Position numbers and translations under genes: made by a program. The notes under the pieces are model-generated. The model had not been told where the DNA came from and did no database searches. It was given only the letters and a program-made list of their open reading frames with translations. A DNA stretch of 51,514 nucleotides, taken from contig REBP01000093.1 of assembly GCA_007692665.1 (NCBI GenBank), positions 1-51,514 on the forward strand. The letters are read 5' to 3'. This DNA comes from Gemmatimonadales bacterium (GTDB taxonomy: Bacteria > Gemmatimonadota > Gemmatimonadetes > Longimicrobiales > Gaopeijiaceae). Below, piece by piece: positions 1 to 7,719 of the stretch. How positions within the stretch are numbered: the stretch's first letter is position 1; every line of letters begins with the position of its first letter.

Positions 1-2
1 AA

Positions 3-1115
3 CTCGGCGTGCAGAACCAGTTCACCTTCGGCGTGAACCAGACCTTCGAGGCCCGAGTCCAGGAACCGGAGCAGCCTCCGGCCAGTGCACGGCGTCCCGG
101 CGAGCCCCCGGCCGATGCTGCTGCCGACCGCGTCGACGACCCCGGCGCCGCCGTCGATCCCGGTGATCCGGATCGCGAGGCCGTGGACCGGGCGGAAGCC
201 CCCCTTCCGCAGGACGGCATCCCCCCCGGCGGCGACGACGTGCCGGCCCCCGGGATGGAGGAGCCCCGGTCGAGCGTGCTGGACGACGACGGTCTCCGGC
301 GGCCACCCCCTTCCCGGGTGGTCACCCTGCTCGCCCTGTCGACGCAGGCCCTGTCGTACGACATCGTCCGTGCGGATTCGACGGGCCAGTGGCTCGACGG
401 CTTCACGACGCTCCAGCTCCGGAACACCGTTCGCTCCGACTACCTTCGCGGCCTCGACTTCTCCTTTACCCACGACCTCTGGGAGGACCCCGACGCCGAA
501 GGGACTCGCACGCAGCGAGCGTTCTCCCCGCATCTGTCCCAGCTCGCGCTGGGGTTTTCGCTGGACAGCAACACCGGGATCCTGAGAAGCGTGGGACGGC
601 TCCTGGGGGTTGTCGGCGACGGAGACGGGGCGCCCCGAGGTAGGCCTGGCGGACCGGGCGAAGACCCCGACATGGACGAGCCGGCCGACGGCTTCGACGA
701 CAACCGGGTCCTTCCGGGGCTCTCCGGGCGGGGGCGGAGCGGGATGGCCTCCATGCGGCGTGACGGATGGGACGCACGCCTCAACTACGCGCTCCGCCGG
801 CCCCGCACGGGCGAACTCGGCCGCTCCCAGATGCTGAATGGAACGGTTTCCTTCCAGCCCACCAGCCTCCTCGCCGTCTCGTGGACCACGGCCTACGACA
901 TCGAGGAGAGACAGTTCTCCGATCACATGGTCTCGGTCATGCGGGACATGTACGACTGGGAAGCCACCTTCGGCTTTCGGCAGGCGGTGAACGGGAACTG
1001 GACCTTCCGCTTCGAAGTCTCGCTGAAGGCGAACCGGGACCTCCGATTCGACCACGAGACCCGGAATCTGGACGCGACGGGTGGTGACGGCTTCTTCTCC
1101 GGCCCCGACTTCTGA
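3..1115 (+). CDS. LptD-like outer-membrane beta-barrel protein, C-terminal part (5' end outside window)
   Basis: The reading frame is open to the left edge, so only the last ~370 residues are visible. The visible part alternates amphipathic beta-strands (for example FTFGVNQTFEARV near the start) with a long acidic Pro/Asp-rich loop (about residues 20-95). The end carries the pattern VMRDMYDWEATFGF followed by NWTFRFEVSLKANRDLRFD. That layout (a YRDLHCWE-like strand, then a final basic strand) resembles the C-terminus of the LptD-type LPS-assembly barrels of Bacteroidota as I remember them; this is family knowledge, not a search. LptD would insert lipopolysaccharide into the outer leaflet. The Asp/Gly-rich insert at about residues 205-235 looks like an extracellular loop. 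A different TonB-independent barrel family is possible. No signal peptide can be assessed because the N-terminus is missing. Confidence 0.62.
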   Translation, partial: LGVQNQFTFGVNQTFEARVQEPEQPPASARRPGEPPADAAADRVDDPGAAVDPGDPDREAVDRAEAPLPQDGIPPGGDDVPAPGMEEPRSSVLDDDGLRRPPPSRVVTLLALSTQALSYDIVRADSTGQWLDGFTTLQLRNTVRSDYLRGLDFSFTHDLWEDPDAEGTRTQRAFSPHLSQLALGFSLDSNTGILRSVGRLLGVVGDGDGAPRGRPGGPGEDPDMDEPADGFDDNRVLPGLSGRGRSGMASMRRDGWDARLNYALRRPRTGELGRSQMLNGTVSFQPTSLLAVSWTTAYDIEERQFSDHMVSVMRDMYDWEATFGFRQAVNGNWTFRFEVSLKANRDLRFDHETRNLDATGGDGFFSGPDF

Positions 1116-1133
1116 CCTCGCACCGGGTCACCG

Positions 1134-1155
1134 GGTGTCCCCGAAACCGGACACC
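1134..1155 (+). terminator. Hairpin after the barrel gene, possible terminator
   Basis: GGTGTCC (1134-1140) pairs perfectly with GGACACC (1149-1155) around an 8-base loop, 18 bases after the barrel stop codon. No T-run follows, so it is a weak terminator candidate or an mRNA 3' stabiliser. The rest of 1116-1337 holds nothing I can identify except the GGGAGGTG ribosome-binding site just before the next gene. Confidence 0.3.
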
Positions 1156-1337
1156 TGGCGAAACCTCCCCACCTCTCCGGTCCTCCTCCACCCCGGGAAC
1201 GCAGGCTCCGGGCCGTGTCTTCCCCGGCGCGTGCCCCCCGGCGGGCTCGGCATGGTCCGTGCACTCCGGAGGCTGCAGCAGGGGGGTGGACCGGCTTCCG
1301 CGAGGAGCCTTCGCCACGGACGGAACGGGAGGTGAAA

Positions 1338-2576
1338 ATGCGTGACTTGAAGAAGGGGTGGAAAGCCCACGGGCGCGGATTGCGGAGCAGCCACGTGCAG
1401 GCCGGCAGAAGGCGGGTCCGGGCCGCGGGTCAGACCCTTGGCGCCCTTCTCCTCCTGGGTATCTTTCTGGCGGGCTGCGATGACGCGGTGACTGGCGGCC
1501 CCTGGACCGGAGAGGGTCCGCCGCCCCCCCGTGCCCTGGAAGCCTCCTATTTCGGAGGTGGCGTCGACCTGTCCTGGGAACTCGATGCCCGCTGGCAGAA
1601 CGAGACCTTCCGCGTCTACTCGCGCCGGTCGGGTCAGGCGTCCTACGTCCTCGTGGCCGAGGTCACGAGCTGCACCCAGGGCGTCTGCCGCTACCGGGAC
1701 CTGAACGTTCAGCCCAACCGGACCTACGAGTACTACGTGGCTTCCTTCAGCGCGCGGACCGGCCTGGAAACGGCGTCCGAATATGCGGTGGAGGTGTTCG
1801 TTCCCCAGGCCATCGCGCCGCAGGCCCCCGGTGGACTCCGCACGGCCGCCCTCGACGGTGCAGCCTACCTGTCGTGGGACGATCGTGCCCGCGCTGCCGA
1901 GGACTTCTCCTTCTACCGTGTCTACCTGAAGGGTGGAGACGGGTCGGTCCTCCTGCTGGGCGAAACGGATTCGGAGGGGTTTCTCGACCTTCTCGTCGAG
2001 AACGGCAGCACCTACGCCTACTTCGTCACCTCCGTGGATTCGCAGGGCCACGAGAGCCAGGGGAGTGCCCTCGTGGAGGTCACGCCCCGGCCCGATTTCC
2101 ACGGCGAGTTTCTGTACGCCTTCGAGGATCGCCCTTCGCTTTCCGGCTTCCGCTTTCCCGATTCGGAGGACACGAATCCGGTTCTTCCCGGGACCGCGAA
2201 CGACCGGGACTTTCGAATCGAGGCGGACGCCGGTGGCTGGTGGCTGGTGCCCGGGCCCGGCGTCGAGGTGCACCGCAGTCCCATCGCCACCTCGGCCCTG
2301 CGCTGCGGTCCTGCCGCGGATGCCGGGTGCACGGAGGTGACCATCGCTCCCTCGTCGAATTACGGTTCGGGCGATATCGGGCTGGCTCCCGGTTTCAGCT
2401 ACGTCCTGCGCATGCCGGACGGCGCAGGAAACTGGTACCACGGCGTGGTCCGGATCACGCACACCGGATTCGCCCAGGACGGGGCCATCGTCATCTTCGA
2501 CTGGGCCTTCCAGCTCCAGGCCGGGAACCCGGCACTGACTCCGGCGGAGGGCGTCCCGGGCCTGCGCCGGAACTGA
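1338..2576 (+). CDS. Lipoprotein with two fibronectin type III-like domains
   Basis: Residues 1-46 form a long basic N-region plus a hydrophobic stretch (LGALLLLGIFLAGC) ending in a lipobox, with the acylated Cys at residue 47. The next residues are DD, which would favour inner-membrane retention under the E. coli rule; whether that rule applies here is unknown. Two fibronectin-III-like repeats follow (about residues 58-155 and 160-255). The first has the strand pattern VDLSWELDARWQNETFRVY, the second AYLSWDDRA...FYRVY. The C-terminal ~150 residues are a separate beta-rich domain of unknown family. The ATG at 1338 was chosen for its strong GGAGGTG site 5 bases upstream and because it places the signal at the N-terminus. 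The role is unknown; such proteins are usually surface or periplasmic binding modules. Confidence 0.75.
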   Translation: MRDLKKGWKAHGRGLRSSHVQAGRRRVRAAGQTLGALLLLGIFLAGCDDAVTGGPWTGEGPPPPRALEASYFGGGVDLSWELDARWQNETFRVYSRRSGQASYVLVAEVTSCTQGVCRYRDLNVQPNRTYEYYVASFSARTGLETASEYAVEVFVPQAIAPQAPGGLRTAALDGAAYLSWDDRARAAEDFSFYRVYLKGGDGSVLLLGETDSEGFLDLLVENGSTYAYFVTSVDSQGHESQGSALVEVTPRPDFHGEFLYAFEDRPSLSGFRFPDSEDTNPVLPGTANDRDFRIEADAGGWWLVPGPGVEVHRSPIATSALRCGPAADAGCTEVTIAPSSNYGSGDIGLAPGFSYVLRMPDGAGNWYHGVVRITHTGFAQDGAIVIFDWAFQLQAGNPALTPAEGVPGLRRN

Positions 2577-2620
2577 GCCCTCCCGGCGCCGCAGCCGGCG
2601 GGAATGGTTCGCCGTCGGGG

Positions 2621-2650
2621 CTGACGACAGGCCGGCCGGGATGCTAGGTT
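2621..2650 (+). promoter_or_regulatory. Candidate promoter placing transcription start at or next to the ftcD ATG
   Basis: CTGACG (2621-2626), 18-base spacer, TAGGTT (2645-2650). The -10 element ends only 7 bases before the ATG at 2658 and there is no Shine-Dalgarno sequence between them, so the transcript would be leaderless. Both hexamers are imperfect, so this is a weak call. Confidence 0.35.
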
Positions 2651-2657
2651 CCTCCCC

Positions 2658-3707
2658 ATGATTCCCGTTCTCGAAGCCGTGCCAAACTTCAGCATCGGCC
2701 CTGACCCCGCCTTCGTCGAGCAGGCCCGGGACCGGGTGGAAGCAGCGGGTGCCGAAGTGCTGGATCACTCGTCGGATGCCGACCATGGCCGCACCGTGCT
2801 CACCGTGGTAGGCGCTCCGGCCCGGGTGGAGAATGCGGCGGTGGCGCTGGCCCACCTTGCCGTGGAGCGCATCGACCTCAGGAAGCACGGCGGCGCGCAC
2901 CCCCGCGTCGGGGCCCTCGATGTTCTCCCCCTGGTTCCCCTGGCGGGGCTTTCGCTGGAGGATGCGCGGGACTCGGCCCACAGGGTGGGCAATCGCATCG
3001 CCGCGGAGGTGGGGGTTCCAGTCTGGTTCTATGCGGAGGCCTCCGAGCCTCGCGGCCGGTCTCTCGCCGAACTTCGCCGCGGCGGCTTCGAGGCACTGGT
3101 CGGCGGCGTGCCGCCGGGGCGCCGCCCCGACCTGCTTCCGGACGGAGGGTCCCCTGACCGGGTTCACCCTACCGCCGGCGGAGCATGTGTGGGTGCCCGG
3201 CCCCTGCTCCTTGCCTGGAACCTGGATGTGGTGGGGGTCAGCGGCGAAACCCTGCGTCGGCTCGCGGCGGAACTTCGCGAGTCCGGCGGCGGGATTCAGG
3301 GGCTGCGCGTGCTCGCCCTCGAGCTGCCGGGACAGCGGCGGAGCCAGCTCTCCATGAACCTCGAGAACGCCCGATCCCGCAAGCCTTTCGCGGTATTCGA
3401 GGAGATCGAGCGGAGGGTGAAATCGGAAGGGGGACGGGTCACCCGCACCGAGGTGATCGGCCTGGCCCCCGACGAACTCCTGGAGGGCGCGGCGGCAGAT
3501 CGTCTCCGAACGCTGGACCGAACCCCCCCTCCGGCTCTATCCTCACTGTTGGCCCTTCATCTTTCCCGGCGGGCCTCCGAGGCTGCCACGGCGCTCATGG
3601 AGGCGGTCCGCTGTTGTCCGGAACCCGTTCCGGCCACGCTCGTGGCGGCCCTGGAGGCCATGGAACGGGAACTCCTCAACCCCCCGAAGCGGGAACCGGT
3701 GGAATGA
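2658..3707 (+). CDS. ftcD: Glutamate formiminotransferase (FtcD-type, without cyclodeaminase domain)
   Basis: The family transfers a formimino group between N-formimino-glutamate and tetrahydrofolate in histidine breakdown. The N-terminus has the family opening EAVPNFS (residues 5-11). The segment HGGAHPRVGALDVLPLVP contains the catalytic-type histidine (His81 by my count, matching the His of mammalian HPRMGALDV). The second subdomain carries VGARPLLLAWNLDV. The length (349 residues) fits the two formiminotransferase subdomains plus a short helical tail; the cyclodeaminase half of the mammalian enzyme is absent. No hut genes are nearby, so a role in general one-carbon supply (formyl-folate) is also possible. 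There is no ribosome-binding site; see the promoter call just upstream. The stop overlaps the next start by 4 bases (ATGA). Confidence 0.85.
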   Translation: MIPVLEAVPNFSIGPDPAFVEQARDRVEAAGAEVLDHSSDADHGRTVLTVVGAPARVENAAVALAHLAVERIDLRKHGGAHPRVGALDVLPLVPLAGLSLEDARDSAHRVGNRIAAEVGVPVWFYAEASEPRGRSLAELRRGGFEALVGGVPPGRRPDLLPDGGSPDRVHPTAGGACVGARPLLLAWNLDVVGVSGETLRRLAAELRESGGGIQGLRVLALELPGQRRSQLSMNLENARSRKPFAVFEEIERRVKSEGGRVTRTEVIGLAPDELLEGAAADRLRTLDRTPPPALSSLLALHLSRRASEAATALMEAVRCCPEPVPATLVAALEAMERELLNPPKREPVE

Positions 3708-5815
3708 CGACCGACGCGCTCAAGAAGCAGGCTCGCGAGCATGAGCAGAACGAGGACTGGGAGAAGGCGCTGAAGTTCTACCGCCGCACCCTCGACGAGA
3801 TGGAGCCCGGAGGGGAACCGGAGATCGCGCTTTTCAACCGAATTGCGGACCTCGAACTGCGCCTCGGGAACGTGGAGGATGCGATCCGGGAGTACGAGCA
3901 GGCCATCGACCTCTACCTTGAGGCCGATCTGCCGAACAACGCCATCGCCATCTGCCGAAAGATCCTGCGGAACGTCCCCGGGCGCGCCGAGACCTTTCTG
4001 CGCATGGGCGAGATCCGGGCGCGGCAGGGATTCGGAGTGGATGCTCGTCAGAACGTCCTGACCTATGCCGAGATGATGGAGGCGCGCGGGGACTCGGATG
4101 CCGCCACCGCGGCGCTCGCGGACCTTGTCACCCTCTTTCCCGGAGATGTCGAGGCCCGGGTCTTTCTTGGAGAGCGCCTCGTGGCGCTGGGGGACACGGA
4201 AGGCGGCGTGAGCCATCTCCTCGGGGCATGGCAGAGCCTGGCCTCCGATGGGAACGACGAGGCGGCGGCGCTGGAAGCCCGGATCCGGGAGCTGGATCCC
4301 GACGCGGAGTTCTCCGCCTCCGACGCCCCGGCAGGAGACTCCCTGTCCGGGAATGATTCGGCGGCCGATGCGCGGCGGGACGATCTCCCCTCCCACGGAC
4401 TCAGCGTCGATTTCGGGGGCGGCGATGGGCCCGTGGAACGGTTCCTCGATGTGGGCGCAGGGGCTGCAGACGCCTCCAGCGCCGCCGCACGTTCCGGGGA
4501 TGCCGACAGGGATGGGACGCCCGAGGTTGCGGCCGACGCCTACGCCTTCGGCGAAATCCGGATCGGAGGCGACGACGACGAGAAAGACGACAGCGTCTTC
4601 CCCTCCGGCCTGGAACTCCCTGCCGGGATCCAACCGCCTGCGGATGCAGGCATGCACGCCGTCGCCGACCCGGATGCAGTGGCAGAGATCGACTCGGGCC
4701 CGATCGAGGTCGAGGCTCTCCAGGACATGGAGGGCTTCCACACCTTCGGCGAGATCGAGGCCGCGGCCCCCGCCCCCGCCGTCGACCCCGGTGGGGCGAC
4801 GGACCGTGACGCGGGCGAATTCGAGGACGACTTCGCAAGCTTCGCCGAGGTTTCCGGCGACGACTCCGATGACCCCGACGACGACTCCGACGAAGGCGAC
4901 GACGGCGAAGCTTCCCCCCTCCCCCTTCTCGGGGAGGAGCCTGAACGGGCTTTTCCAGTCGTCGGGGCAGCCTTGACACCCCAGGCCCCCGGGAAGAGTG
5001 CGGCTGAACTCGAAGCGGAGGTGGCGGCGGAGCCCGATCACGTATCGGCGCACCGGGACCTGGTGGAGCGGGCCCATGAAGCCGGCGACCGGGGGCTCCT
5101 CCTCCGGGCCCTGTCCGGGCTCGCCGCCGCGCTCGCGCGGGTTGGCCAGGATGAAGAGTCTACCGCCGTCCACGAGCAGGTTCTCCAGCTCGATCCGCGG
5201 AACGTCCCGTCGCTGCTGGCGCTTGGACGGTCGGCCCCCGGTGGGGCCCCCCTGTCTCCCGCCGCGCCGCCGAGCCCCACCCGGGAGCCCGACCCCGCAA
5301 GCGGTTTCGTCGATCTGGGCGCCCTGGTCCTTGACGAGGACGAGGCGCAGACCACGCGGTGGGTCGTGGACGATGAGCGGTCCGGGGACGAGGACGCGGA
5401 CTTCGCCCACATGCTGTCCAAGTTCAAGGCCAAGGTGGCGCAGCACATCACCAGGGATGATGCGCGTTCCTCCTACGACCTCGGCACCGCGTACTTCGAG
5501 ATGGGACTCGTGGACGAGTCCATCGGGATGTTCCAGCAGGCGCTTCGAGCGCAGCCGGGCCACCTTGCCTCGCTGGAAATGCTGGGACAGTGCTTCCTGG
5601 GTCGGGATGAGCCGCAGGTGGCCATCCGCGTGCTGGAGCGCGCGCTCCGGGGCGGGGCCCCTGTGGAGGACGATCTGCTCGGGATCTATTACTTTCTTGC
5701 GGTCTCCCACGAGCGTGCAGGGAACCGGGACGAGGCCCGGGAGTTCTATGAAAAGGTGTTCTCCCTCGACATCAACTTCAAGGACGTCACCGATCGCCTT
5801 CGCGCCCTCCGGTGA
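3704..5815 (+). CDS. TPR-repeat protein with acidic disordered centre
   Basis: About 703 residues. The N-terminal ~200 residues are helical TPR units (for example DWEKALKFYRRTLDE and NVEDAIREYEQAIDLYLEA). Residues ~210-430 are very rich in Asp, Ala, Gly and Ser, with the run DDSDDPDDDSDEGDDGE, and are probably disordered. TPR units return in the last ~170 residues (SSYDLGTAYFEMGLVDESI, QPGHLASLEMLGQCF). There is no signal peptide, so it should be cytoplasmic. It is coupled to ftcD by an ATGA overlap; a polyprenyl synthase follows after 10 bases. It is probably a scaffold, partner unknown. A similar architecture is encoded at 9781-11796, which suggests a lineage-specific paralogous pair. Confidence 0.8.
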   Translation: MTTDALKKQAREHEQNEDWEKALKFYRRTLDEMEPGGEPEIALFNRIADLELRLGNVEDAIREYEQAIDLYLEADLPNNAIAICRKILRNVPGRAETFLRMGEIRARQGFGVDARQNVLTYAEMMEARGDSDAATAALADLVTLFPGDVEARVFLGERLVALGDTEGGVSHLLGAWQSLASDGNDEAAALEARIRELDPDAEFSASDAPAGDSLSGNDSAADARRDDLPSHGLSVDFGGGDGPVERFLDVGAGAADASSAAARSGDADRDGTPEVAADAYAFGEIRIGGDDDEKDDSVFPSGLELPAGIQPPADAGMHAVADPDAVAEIDSGPIEVEALQDMEGFHTFGEIEAAAPAPAVDPGGATDRDAGEFEDDFASFAEVSGDDSDDPDDDSDEGDDGEASPLPLLGEEPERAFPVVGAALTPQAPGKSAAELEAEVAAEPDHVSAHRDLVERAHEAGDRGLLLRALSGLAAALARVGQDEESTAVHEQVLQLDPRNVPSLLALGRSAPGGAPLSPAAPPSPTREPDPASGFVDLGALVLDEDEAQTTRWVVDDERSGDEDADFAHMLSKFKAKVAQHITRDDARSSYDLGTAYFEMGLVDESIGMFQQALRAQPGHLASLEMLGQCFLGRDEPQVAIRVLERALRGGAPVEDDLLGIYYFLAVSHERAGNRDEAREFYEKVFSLDINFKDVTDRLRALR

Positions 5816-5825
5816 TGCACTTTTC

Positions 5826-6836
5826 ATGACCCAGCTCTCCTCCTCCCCTGCCGCGCGGCCTCCGTCGAGGCTCGCCCGGATCCAGGGACCGGTCCAGGAA
5901 CGACTCGACGACGTCATGGGCGAGATTCGACGCATTGTCGTCAACGATCTCGACCTGCTGGACGAGGTGAACGATGTCTTCCTCCGGATGCGGGGAAAGC
6001 TGTTTCGTCCCACCCTCCTGCTCCTGGTGAACGAGGTGGGCGGGCGCCCCCACCCCGACGCCCTTCCCCTGGCGGCAGTCGTGGAGCTCGTGCACCTGGC
6101 AACCCTCGTCCACGACGACGCCGTGGACCATTCGGTGCTCCGCCGGGGGCTGCCCACCATCAACCACCTCTGGAATCACCAGGTCGCCATCATTTCGGGC
6201 GACTACCTCTACACCCGATCCGTGGTCGAGCTGGCCCGCCTCGAGCGCATGGATGCCATCCAGTCGCTGGCGCGGGCCGCCAACGAGATGACGGTGGGCG
6301 AACTCCGCCAGCTCACCTCCTACGATGCCCTCGACTTCACCGAGGAGGACTACCGGAGGCTGATTGCGTCCAAGACCGCGTCCCTGATGGCCGCGGCCTG
6401 CGAGATCGGGGCCCTTGCCGGCCCCGTGGAGTCGAAGGATCCCTTCCGACGCTATGGGCACGCGCTGGGAATGGCCTTCCAGGTCGCCGACGACCTCCTG
6501 GACTACGACGGGAGCGAGGAACTCACCGGAAAGCCGGTGGGGCATGATCTGCGGGAGCGGAAGGTCACCCTTCCCCTCGTCCATACGCTCCGATCGGTTG
6601 CCGGGCAGGACCGGGAGGAGATCCGGAATTTCTTCACCCGCGTGGACCCTTCGGACGAGGAGATCGCCGCCATCGTCGAGATCGTTCGACGCACCGGAGG
6701 TCTGGAATACGCCCGCAGCGAGGCCCGGCGGTATGCCTCCGAGGCGCGGTCGGCCCTCGAGGAGGTGGGAGCCCGCGGCGACGCCATGGATTCCCTCCAC
6801 GCTGCCATTGAATACGCCATCGAACGCCGCCGCTGA
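5826..6836 (+). CDS. Long-chain trans-polyprenyl diphosphate synthase
   Basis: It adds isopentenyl diphosphate units to an allylic primer to make the side chain of menaquinone (IspB/HepT type). Both aspartate-rich metal sites are intact: DDAVD at residues 97-101 in LVHDDAVDHS, and DDLLD at 222-226 in FQVADDLLDYDG. GKLFRPTLLLL (the first basic patch) and GKPVGHDLRERKVTLP are also family signatures. The length of 336 matches. The residue before the first DDxxD region is small, consistent with a long product, but chain length cannot be fixed by eye. The ATG at 5826 is 10 bases after the TPR stop; an upstream extension in the same frame would overlap the previous gene extensively. Confidence 0.9.
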   Translation: MTQLSSSPAARPPSRLARIQGPVQERLDDVMGEIRRIVVNDLDLLDEVNDVFLRMRGKLFRPTLLLLVNEVGGRPHPDALPLAAVVELVHLATLVHDDAVDHSVLRRGLPTINHLWNHQVAIISGDYLYTRSVVELARLERMDAIQSLARAANEMTVGELRQLTSYDALDFTEEDYRRLIASKTASLMAAACEIGALAGPVESKDPFRRYGHALGMAFQVADDLLDYDGSEELTGKPVGHDLRERKVTLPLVHTLRSVAGQDREEIRNFFTRVDPSDEEIAAIVEIVRRTGGLEYARSEARRYASEARSALEEVGARGDAMDSLHAAIEYAIERRR

Positions 6837-6865
6837 CGCGGTGGTCATCCGACCCATGGGAACGC

Positions 6866-7144
6866 ATGCTTCTCGAAAACCGTAACAGAGCAGGACGAAG
6901 AGTGGTCTGGACACTGGTTCTGGGCCTGTTTCTGGGAGGCCTTCTGACCAGACTCTCCGAGCTTTTTCTCCCCGACAGCGCGGCCCGGGACTTCCTGATC
7001 ACTTCGGTGGCCGCCTCGCTCGGGCCTTTCGAACTGGACCTGGTGGCCGTGGCCCTCGTGCTCGGACCCCTGGTTCTCACACTGAATGTACTCACCCTGG
7101 TGGGCGTGGGGCTCGTCGCCGTGGTCGCACGATCCTGGATCTGA
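6866..7144 (+). CDS. DUF4321-type small membrane protein
   Basis: 92 residues with two clear hydrophobic segments (about residues 13-31 and 58-88). The pattern LGLFLGGLLTRLSELFLPDS, then DFLITSVAASLGPFELDL, then LVLTLNVLTLVGVG matches the DUF4321 family as I know it: small proteins of unknown function often found beside envelope genes. It lies between the polyprenyl synthase and tatA in the same direction. The function is unknown. Confidence 0.7.
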   Translation: MLLENRNRAGRRVVWTLVLGLFLGGLLTRLSELFLPDSAARDFLITSVAASLGPFELDLVAVALVLGPLVLTLNVLTLVGVGLVAVVARSWI

Positions 7145-7181
7145 GTCCCCTTCGCGGCCCGCGTCTGGAGGCGCTTCGATT

Positions 7182-7451
7182 ATGTTTGGAGGAGTTGGAA
7201 TGCCGGAGATCGTCCTGATCTTCCTGGTGGTGCTGCTGCTCTTCGGAGCCAAGCGGCTCCCCGAGATCGGGTCGTCGCTCGGGAAGGGAATCCGGGAGTT
7301 CAAGGGCTCGCTTCGCGAGATCGAGAACGAGCTGAAGCTCCCGGAAGAAGGGAAGGGGACGCGCAAGTCCTCGTCGCCCCCGCCCCGGTCCGTGACTGCA
7401 CCTGACGAGGAGGAGAACGGGGAGCCCCGGAAACTGACCTCCTCGCAGTAG
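7182..7451 (+). CDS. tatA: Twin-arginine translocase subunit TatA/TatE
   Basis: 89 residues: a short periplasmic N-terminus (MFGGVGMPEI), one transmembrane helix (VLIFLVVLLLFGAKRLPEIG, with the family FG-K-LPEIG hinge), an amphipathic helix (SLGKGIREFKGSL), and a charged tail. It forms the size-adjustable pore for folded Tat substrates. No tatB or tatC is in the window. The ATG at 7182 fits the usual M-x-G-x-G-MPE start; the ATG at 7200 has a closer GGAGGAG site but would drop the first six residues. Two likely Tat substrates are encoded at 23043-25385. Confidence 0.9.
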   Translation: MFGGVGMPEIVLIFLVVLLLFGAKRLPEIGSSLGKGIREFKGSLREIENELKLPEEGKGTRKSSSPPPRSVTAPDEEENGEPRKLTSSQ

Positions 7452-7612
7452 GCCGCCGGCGCGGGCCCGCGCGCTGGAGGCCGTGGGCCCGGCCCGGGGG
7501 CAGGCGGAGGACCACCAGCGGCGGGCAGCGCGCCACGAGCCGCAGGGGGACAGGAGCCGCGGCGTGCGGCGGTCCTGGCCGGGAAGCGCAATCCCTCGGG
7601 AGGACAGGAAAA

Positions 7613-7646
7613 GGGAGGCTCCACACCTTGTGGAGCCTCCCTTTTT
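7613..7646. terminator. Bidirectional rho-independent terminator
   Basis: A perfect 13-bp stem (7613-7625 with 7629-7641) around the 3-base loop CCT. It is followed by TTTTT on the plus strand and preceded by AAAA (7609-7612), which reads as TTTT on the minus strand. It serves both tatA (plus) and the ppiD-like gene (minus, stop at 7720). It is the only terminator in the window with clear U-tracts. The rest of 7452-7719 shows no gene. Confidence 0.95.
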
Positions 7647-7719
7647 CATTTCAGGATCCATGCCCCCTGGCCCGAGTCGGTGCTACCTCAGGCCAGGGGG
7701 GCGTACCGACGGCCCCGCG

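Noticed and set aside
1128-3167. 679-residue minus-strand open frame opposite the lipoprotein and ftcD
   Set aside because: It is a shadow of genes with clear homology on the plus strand; GC-rich DNA gives long antisense frames, and the composition is low-complexity Arg/Gly/Pro.
3557-6163. 868-residue minus-strand frame opposite the TPR and polyprenyl synthase genes
   Set aside because: It lies opposite two well-supported genes, has no domain, and begins without a ribosome-binding site.
7452-7612. Small gene or RNA between tatA and the terminator
   Set aside because: The stretch is very GC-rich with no start, ribosome-binding site or conserved structure that I can support.
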